A stretch of 64,000 nt of DNA, taken from Acidimicrobiales bacterium. Its GTDB lineage: Bacteria > Actinomycetota > Acidimicrobiia > Acidimicrobiales > MedAcidi-G1. The notes beneath the pieces were generated by a model. It searched no databases. It was not told where the DNA came from and saw nothing but the letters and a program-made list of their open reading frames with translations. Shown piece after piece: positions 59,360 through 64,000 of the stretch. Numbering within the stretch: the first letter of the stretch is position 1; every line of letters starts with the position of its first letter. Location: assembly GCA_014237715.1 (NCBI GenBank), contig JAAZZG010000007.1:25122-89121 (forward strand), in the 5' to 3' direction. Position numbers and translations under genes: made by a program.

Positions 59360-60451
59360 ATGGACGCGAACACAGACTCAGCGACCGGCACCGACACCGC
59401 GACCGGCACCGACACCGCGATCGGCAGCGCCGGATCATCGCTCCCGCTTCCTCTGGCGGTCGGCCTGGTGGTGAACCCCCGGTCGGGCACCGACGTGCGG
59501 CGGGCGGTGGCTGCTGCTGGGGCGGTGACCATCGAGGACAAGGCCAACGTGGTCCGGCGCGTCGTGCTAGGGGCCCGGGAGGCGGGGGTCGATCGGTTTG
59601 TCGTGCACACCGACACCCATCGGATCGTGCAGCGGGCCACCGAGACCATGCGGGGCCTCGACCTTCACTGGCTGGATCACGAGATGACGTTCACCGAGGA
59701 GGACACGGTGGCCGCGGTGGCCGCCATGCGGGACCTCGGCTGCGGGGTGGTCGTAGTGCTGGGCGGTGATGGGACGAACCGGGCCGCGGCGCGCGCATGG
59801 CCCGATCTGGTGGTGGTTCCGCTATCGACGGGGACGAACAATGCCTTCCCGGTGCTGGCCGAAGCCACGATTGCCGGGGCGGCGGCCGGCCACGTGGCCA
59901 CTGGTCGGGTGCCGGTCGATGAGGTGACCCGACGGGCGATGGTGGTGCGGGTCCGGCCCGACGGTGCGTCGGCCCCAGATGATCTTGCGTTGGTCGACGC
60001 GGTGGCGGTGGACGATCCGTATTTGGGTTCCTTCGAGTTGTTCGAGCCGGCCAACCTGCGGACCGCTGTTTTATCGCGGGCCGATCCGGCATCAGTCGGT
60101 TTCTCCGGAGTGGGTGGACTGATCGAACCGGTGGGGTGCGATGAGGATGCGGGCCTGCTGCTGCGATTCGGACCGGCTGAGGATTGTGACCGGGTGGTGC
60201 GGGGACCGACCGCTCCCGGGCACTACGCCGATCTGGGCCTCGCCGAGGTACGGCGCTTGGAGCCCGGCGAGGAGGTGGAGGTCAACGGACCGTTGCTACT
60301 GGCCTTTGACGGGGAGCGGAAGCGGCGGCTGGTGGCGGGCGAACGGGTCCACCTGTCGGTGGTGCGTGACGGCCCCCGGGTGGTGGACGTGGCCGATGTG
60401 ATGGCCCGGGTGGCCGCCGACGGCGCGTACGTGTTTCCGGGGAAGGTCTGA
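59360..60451 (+). CDS. ATP-NAD kinase-like protein, AcoX family
   Basis: A 363-residue protein with the NAD/diacylglycerol kinase-type fold. The glycine motif is VVLGGDGTNRAAARAW and the N-terminal strand VGLVVNPRSGTDVRR. This combination, with LSTGTNNAFP, marks AcoX, a protein found in acetoin catabolic operons but of unproven function. No acetoin dehydrogenase genes are nearby. ATG 59360 is chosen, with in-frame ATG 59330 and GTG 59294 as alternatives. The first 20 residues are a tandem Thr/Asp/Gly repeat (ATGTD) encoded by 18-bp repeated DNA at about 59380-59420. Confidence 0.8.
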   Translation: MDANTDSATGTDTATGTDTAIGSAGSSLPLPLAVGLVVNPRSGTDVRRAVAAAGAVTIEDKANVVRRVVLGAREAGVDRFVVHTDTHRIVQRATETMRGLDLHWLDHEMTFTEEDTVAAVAAMRDLGCGVVVVLGGDGTNRAAARAWPDLVVVPLSTGTNNAFPVLAEATIAGAAAGHVATGRVPVDEVTRRAMVVRVRPDGASAPDDLALVDAVAVDDPYLGSFELFEPANLRTAVLSRADPASVGFSGVGGLIEPVGCDEDAGLLLRFGPAEDCDRVVRGPTAPGHYADLGLAEVRRLEPGEEVEVNGPLLLAFDGERKRRLVAGERVHLSVVRDGPRVVDVADVMARVAADGAYVFPGKV

Positions 60452-60555
60452 GTTCCGGAAGTGGGCCTGAGGGTTCCGAGGAAGGCTTGAGCCGCTGGCC
60501 GTGAGTTGGAATCCGACACCGAGTCTGTTCTCTGAGTCGGGTGTTCGGGCCCGGT

Positions 60556-61245
60556 TTAGCCGGCCAAGAGTCCGGGCACGTCTCCGAGCCGATCCACGAT
60601 GGGGAACTCCACGCCGGCCAGTTCGTCAGGGTCGGGTTCCTCGAACACCCAGGTGGTGGTGTGGGGCACGTGGATAGCCCATCCTCCGATGGCCAGGACG
60701 GGCAGCACATCCGACTTCACCGAGTTGCCGACCATGGTGAACTCGGCGGGGTCGACGCCGTGGCGGTCCAGCACGTCTCGGTACGTCTGTGGGTCCTTCT
60801 CGGGGACCACTTCGACCCGCCAGAACCGGTCGGCCAGGCCACTGCGTCGGACTTTGCCCAGTTGGTCGCCTAGGTCGCCCTTGGTTATGAGCAGCAGTCG
60901 GTGGGTGGAGCCCAGCGCGTCGAGGGCCTCGGGCACCCCGTCGAGTAGTTCGATTGGATGGGCCAGCATCTCGTGGCCCCAGCCGACGATGCCGGCCAGT
61001 GAACGGGCGTCGATCGCAGCGTCGGAGATTTCGACGGCGGTGAGCACCATCGACAGGACGAAACCTTTGATGCCATAGCCGTGGCGGGCAATGTTGGCCC
61101 GCTCGGTGGCCAGGAGGGCGGCATCGGCCGTCTCACTGTCGGCCCACGGGGTCATGAGGTCGCGGAAGCGTTGCTCCACCTCGTGGAAGCGTTCCTCATT
61201 TTCCCACAGGGTGTCGTCGGCATCGACGCCGAGTACGGGCAGCAT
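60556..61245 (-). CDS. HAD family hydrolase
   Basis: A 229-residue haloacid-dehalogenase-type phosphatase. Motif I is intact, GVDADDTLWENEE, with the nucleophilic Asp and the acid-base Asp. Motif II is LLLITKG, motif III Lys in VPEKDPQTY, and motif IV is a VGNSVKSDV string that lacks the usual second acidic residue. The cap is helical. Substrate is likely a phosphorylated small molecule. It is divergent from the DUF3499 gene. Confidence 0.87.
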   Translation of the reverse strand: MLPVLGVDADDTLWENEERFHEVEQRFRDLMTPWADSETADAALLATERANIARHGYGIKGFVLSMVLTAVEISDAAIDARSLAGIVGWGHEMLAHPIELLDGVPEALDALGSTHRLLLITKGDLGDQLGKVRRSGLADRFWRVEVVPEKDPQTYRDVLDRHGVDPAEFTMVGNSVKSDVLPVLAIGGWAIHVPHTTTWVFEEPDPDELAGVEFPIVDRLGDVPGLLAG

Positions 61246-61353
61246 CCGGTGAGCCTAGGGCTCGTGGGTGTCCCCTCCGGAGGGCTTGGCGGTCAGGTGG
61301 AGGGCCGGGGGTGTCCCCGTCGAGAAGCAGGTCCGGAAGTACCTTTGAGCCCC

Positions 61354-62019
61354 ATGCGGGATCTGTGTATGCGTTCGGCCTGCCTGGGCCCGGCTGACGT
61401 CCTGGTGGTGATGGACGTTTCTGATCTGACCTTCACCATCCACGATCTCGCCGAGGTGGATGGACCGGGTGCCGTGGTGCTGTGTGCGACGCACATCGAC
61501 CGTCTCCGGGCGCCAGTCGGGTGGGAACTGATCGATGCCCGTGGTGTCGGCACGGTGATTCCGCTGCCGGCGCGCCCCATGACCACCGACGAGGCGGCCG
61601 GCATGGAGGGCAACAGGTCCAGCGAGGTTCTTCGTCCGGTAGCCGACGTGGAGCCCATCCGCCCTGGTGTTCGATCGGAGGCGGCGGTTCATCCCCTCGA
61701 GAAGGCCCGACAGGCGGTTACCGATGCCGACGAGCCCGTCGCCGAGTTGATTCCCGACACAGAGGAGACCCCGCTCCTAGCCAGGGCTTTCCTCGGCGTC
61801 GACCGGCATCCTGCGACAGGTGGCGCGACGCCCGCCGGTTCCGGCGGTCAGTCGGGAGAAGAGCCGCTCAACCGTGAGGACCCCTTCGCCGGTCACCAGT
61901 GGGACCAGAGCGACGAGTGGGACACGGAGATGGCGGCGTCGACCGCTCCTGAGACCGGTTTGCCGGCGAGTCCGCAGATGACGGGCCAGCTCACGTTCGG
62001 TGGCGACCCGGTCACCTGA
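61354..62019 (+). CDS. DUF3499 family protein
   Basis: A 221-residue actinobacterial protein. The first 70 residues match DUF3499: a short CMRSACLGPADVLVV start, then VVLCATHIDRLRAPVGWEL. Cys5, Cys10 and the later Cys-x-x-His could bind zinc. The remaining 150 residues are acidic, Pro/Gly-rich and probably disordered. Function unknown. ATG 61354 is chosen because it places the Cys motif at the N terminus, as in the family. Confidence 0.82.
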   Translation: MRDLCMRSACLGPADVLVVMDVSDLTFTIHDLAEVDGPGAVVLCATHIDRLRAPVGWELIDARGVGTVIPLPARPMTTDEAAGMEGNRSSEVLRPVADVEPIRPGVRSEAAVHPLEKARQAVTDADEPVAELIPDTEETPLLARAFLGVDRHPATGGATPAGSGGQSGEEPLNREDPFAGHQWDQSDEWDTEMAASTAPETGLPASPQMTGQLTFGGDPVT

Positions 62020-62182
62020 TCCCGGCTGAGTCAGCCTGGCCGTCTGGGCATCTGAGTCAGCTAGGGAACGACTGCTTCGGCGCAAGCTGCGGGTTCCCCG
62101 GTTCGGGGCTGAGAGCTACCGCTGGATAGGTTCGCGCCCGGCTCCGGGACCGCCCGGATAACCATGTGAGCCGGGAGTGATC

Positions 62183-63391
62183 ATGACTGAGGTGACCGAA
62201 GCAGAGGTCCGGGAGATGGCGCGGCAATTGGTGGCCGACGTGCCGCCGGACCAGGTTGATCAGTTCGAGTTCCGGGGCGCACAGTTCGATCGCGGCCTCG
62301 CCCTTGTGCAGTTCCCCGAGGGGCTGGGTGGTCTGGGTCTGTCCAGCCGGCGGCTCCAGACGGTGGTCGACGGTGAGTTGCGGGCTGCCGGGGTGACCTA
62401 CCACGATCTCAACATCAACCCGATCGGCATCGGGATGGGCGCGCCGGTGGTGCTCACCTACGCGTCCGACGAACAGAAGCAGCGCCTTCTCCGTCCGATG
62501 TACACGGGTGAAGAGGTCTGGTGCCAGATGTTCAGTGAGCCCGGCGCTGGCTCGGATGTGGCGGGGCTGTCCAGTCGGGCGGTTCGTGACGGCGACGAGT
62601 GGATCGTCAACGGCCAGAAGGTGTGGACGACGCTGGCCCATGTATCTCGGTGGGGGATGTTGGTTGCCCGAACCGATCCGGATCAGCCGAAGCACAAGGG
62701 ACTGACGTACTTCCTGTTGGACATGGAGTCCGAGGGCGTTGAAGTTCGGCCCCTGCACCAGATCACCGGTGAAGCCGAGTTCAACGAGATCTTCCTGACC
62801 GACGTGCGGATTCCCCACGACCGGGTGTTCGGCGAGGTCGGCAACGGCTGGGCCGCGGCGGTCACCACGTTGATGAACGAACGGGTGGCCCTCGGTGGTG
62901 GCGTGCCGAAGAAGGGTTCGGGCCCCATCGGCGACCTGGTGAATCTGTGGGGCGAGACGAGGGACTCGCTGGACCCGGTGACGCGGACTGTCATGCGCGA
63001 CCGGGTCACCGACTTGTGGAGTCAGGCCGAGGCACTTCGCCTAACGAACTGGCGGGCCCGGGAGACCTCTAAGTCAGGCAACCCCGGCCCCGAGGGGTCG
63101 GTCACCAAGATGATGTCGGCTGAGATGAACCAGCGGATCTACGAGACCTGCATGGACCTCCTGGGTGCCGACGGAATGGTTTACGAGGCCGGATACGAAC
63201 GCAAGCGGCCTACCGGCCTCCGGGGGCCGGGTATCCATCCCAGGTACGCATTTCTCCGGTCTCGGGCCAACACCATCGAGGGTGGAACGTCCGAGGTCAT
63301 GCGAAACATCCTGGGCGAACGGATCTTGGGTCTGCCCGGCGACGTGCGGGTCGACAAGGAGATCGCCTGGGCCGACGTGCCCCGCAACTGA
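62183..63391 (+). CDS. Acyl-CoA dehydrogenase
   Basis: A 402-residue FAD-dependent acyl-CoA dehydrogenase. Conserved elements are WCQMFSEPGAGSDVAGLSSR, WIVNGQKVWTTLAHVSRWG, and RANTIEGGTSEVMRNILGER near the C terminus. The EGGTSE sequence is the family FAD-binding motif. In many members the catalytic base is a Glu in the 360s to 370s; the position here is not resolved by eye. A GGGAG ribosome-binding site lies upstream of ATG 62183; GTG 62177 is possible. The 163-bp gap before it contains no visible gene. Confidence 0.92.
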   Translation: MTEVTEAEVREMARQLVADVPPDQVDQFEFRGAQFDRGLALVQFPEGLGGLGLSSRRLQTVVDGELRAAGVTYHDLNINPIGIGMGAPVVLTYASDEQKQRLLRPMYTGEEVWCQMFSEPGAGSDVAGLSSRAVRDGDEWIVNGQKVWTTLAHVSRWGMLVARTDPDQPKHKGLTYFLLDMESEGVEVRPLHQITGEAEFNEIFLTDVRIPHDRVFGEVGNGWAAAVTTLMNERVALGGGVPKKGSGPIGDLVNLWGETRDSLDPVTRTVMRDRVTDLWSQAEALRLTNWRARETSKSGNPGPEGSVTKMMSAEMNQRIYETCMDLLGADGMVYEAGYERKRPTGLRGPGIHPRYAFLRSRANTIEGGTSEVMRNILGERILGLPGDVRVDKEIAWADVPRN

Positions 63392-63466
63392 CCAGCCGAC
63401 CGGTCACTCCCGTTTCGGTGATCCGGCTGCCGGTCGCTGACTTCCCGCGGGTGCCCCGCCCCTTGG

Positions 63467-63492
63467 CCCCGCCCCCTCGGGGGAGGGGTGGC
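63467..63492 (+). terminator. Possible GC-rich hairpin after acyl-CoA dehydrogenase
   Basis: CCCCGCCCCC and a near-complementary GGGGGAGGGG around a TC turn form an imperfect stem 75 bp past the acyl-CoA dehydrogenase stop. There is no T tract and one arm position is unpaired. The G-rich arm could also act as the ribosome-binding region of the lipoprotein that follows. Confidence 0.3.
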
Positions 63493-63503
63493 AGACTCTG
63501 ACC

Positions 63504-64000
63504 GTGAAGAAGTCCGCGGTTGCGATGGCTGTGTTGCTGGTGGCTTCGGCCTGTGGTGGTGGTTCGGACACCACCTCGGCAGCAACGACGGTTGCCCCTG
63601 TAGCAACTCAGGTGCCGACCACAACTGCAGTGCCGACAACAACGGTCGCCGCGACGACTGCGGCACCGACAACAACGGTCGCCGCGACGACGACTGCGGC
63701 ACCGACTGCGGCGCCGACTACTACGACGGTGCCTGCAACGACTGCGGTAGCGACCACAGCCGCGCCAACCACGACCATGGCACCGGCCACGACCATGGAT
63801 TCAACCAACTTGTCCGAATCTGTTAACACGCAGGTAGTCGACGGCTACGACTATCGCCTTGACGATGCCAACGTCTTGAACCATCTGAGGCCTGACAACG
63901 AGGCGTGCATTTTCCATTCGTTGGGTGACGCCACCTTCGAGGCGCTGCGGACACGCCCCATGGGCCAAGCAGAGACCGATCAGGTCATGCACTGCTTCGG
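63504..64000 (+). CDS. Thr/Ala-rich lipoprotein, cut by the window end
   Basis: GTG at 63504 opens a frame with no stop to the end of the window, so the gene is incomplete at its 3' end. The first 17 residues are a signal peptide with lipobox LVASAC. A low-complexity Thr/Ala/Pro/Val linker of about 80 residues follows (repeated PTTTVAATT-type units), as expected for a lipoprotein held away from the membrane. The start of a globular part comes next (VVDGYDYRLDDANVLNHL, then DNEACIFHSLGDATFEALR) with two Cys. The folded domain is not recognised from what is visible. Confidence 0.8.
   Translation, partial: MKKSAVAMAVLLVASACGGGSDTTSAATTVAPVATQVPTTTAVPTTTVAATTAAPTTTVAATTTAAPTAAPTTTTVPATTAVATTAAPTTTMAPATTMDSTNLSESVNTQVVDGYDYRLDDANVLNHLRPDNEACIFHSLGDATFEALRTRPMGQAETDQVMHCF

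Noticed and set aside
63608..63829. Minus-strand frame encoding a Val/Ala-rich hydrophobic peptide
   Set aside because: It is the complement of the Thr/Ala repeat linker in the lipoprotein gene; the hydrophobicity follows from the repeat.

Overview
The window is high-GC, densely coded bacterial chromosome that looks like an actinobacterium, most plausibly a free-living Acidimicrobiia-type lineage. Taxonomy here is inferred from gene families only. The markers are DUF3263, LytR_C and DUF3499 proteins, a GlxR-like Crp regulator, a Crp/IspD/IspF/RlmB block, HemQ with a HemY-type oxidase (coproporphyrin-dependent haem route), an actinobacterial-type HelD/HelR, and many GTG/TTG starts. I see no rRNA operon, CRISPR array, insertion sequence, integrase or prophage. 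There is one tRNA gene.

Layout. 1-6.7 kb: an unusual lipoprotein/HAD fusion, radA, a dienelactone hydrolase-type protein, then a crp-like regulator divergent from ispD-ispF-rlmB. 6.7-7.9 kb: a small membrane protein, tRNA-Thr(TGT), and a decayed partial copy of the membrane protein on the far side of the tRNA. 7.9-15 kb: DUF3263/LytR_C pair, glycerate kinase, a CysO-like sulfur carrier, groEL behind a CIRCE operator, fdhD, hemQ, larE and an uncharacterised gene. 15-21 kb: amt-glnD (ammonium uptake and PII control), a Nudix hydrolase, a PAC2 protein and a GNAT. 21-29.4 kb: an M20 amidohydrolase followed by a complete Opp/Dpp-type ABC importer (two ATPases, a receptor, two permeases). Its receptor is a fusion of a TauA-like and a DppA-like binding protein. 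29.4-34.5 kb: a class II aldolase/SnoaL/Rieske operon facing an unknown protein, an acetoacetate-decarboxylase-like protein, a small membrane protein and a MarR regulator.

34.5-37.7 kb: a B12-dependent acyl-CoA mutase operon (large subunit, small subunit, MeaB chaperone). The large subunit carries the Phe/Gln pocket pair typical of isobutyryl-CoA mutase rather than the Tyr/Arg pair of methylmalonyl-CoA mutase. 37.7-42.2 kb: a glycan or glycolipid-like cluster (GtrA protein, two methyltransferases, an alpha/alpha-toroid protein, a GT4 glycosyltransferase). 42.3-49.4 kb: dtd, a methyltransferase, an Lnt-like protein with Ser in place of the catalytic Cys, a small class III cyclase, cgoX-hemE and a patatin. 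49.6-55.4 kb: HelD/HelR helicase and a LolD/FtsX-type ABC exporter. 55.5-64 kb: GNAT, zinc ribbon, cyclophilin, 3-hydroxyacyl-CoA dehydrogenase, MFS exporter, AcoX-like kinase, HAD phosphatase, DUF3499, acyl-CoA dehydrogenase, and a Thr-rich lipoprotein cut by the window end.

Most of the content is chromosomal housekeeping and catabolism. The points most worth a second look are the double-receptor fusion with a strong hairpin behind it, the mutase specificity residues, the nucleophile-less lipoprotein/HAD fusion, the Ser-for-Cys Lnt, the Rieske protein lacking an evident oxygenase iron site, and a five-unit 15-bp tandem repeat beside the MarR gene.
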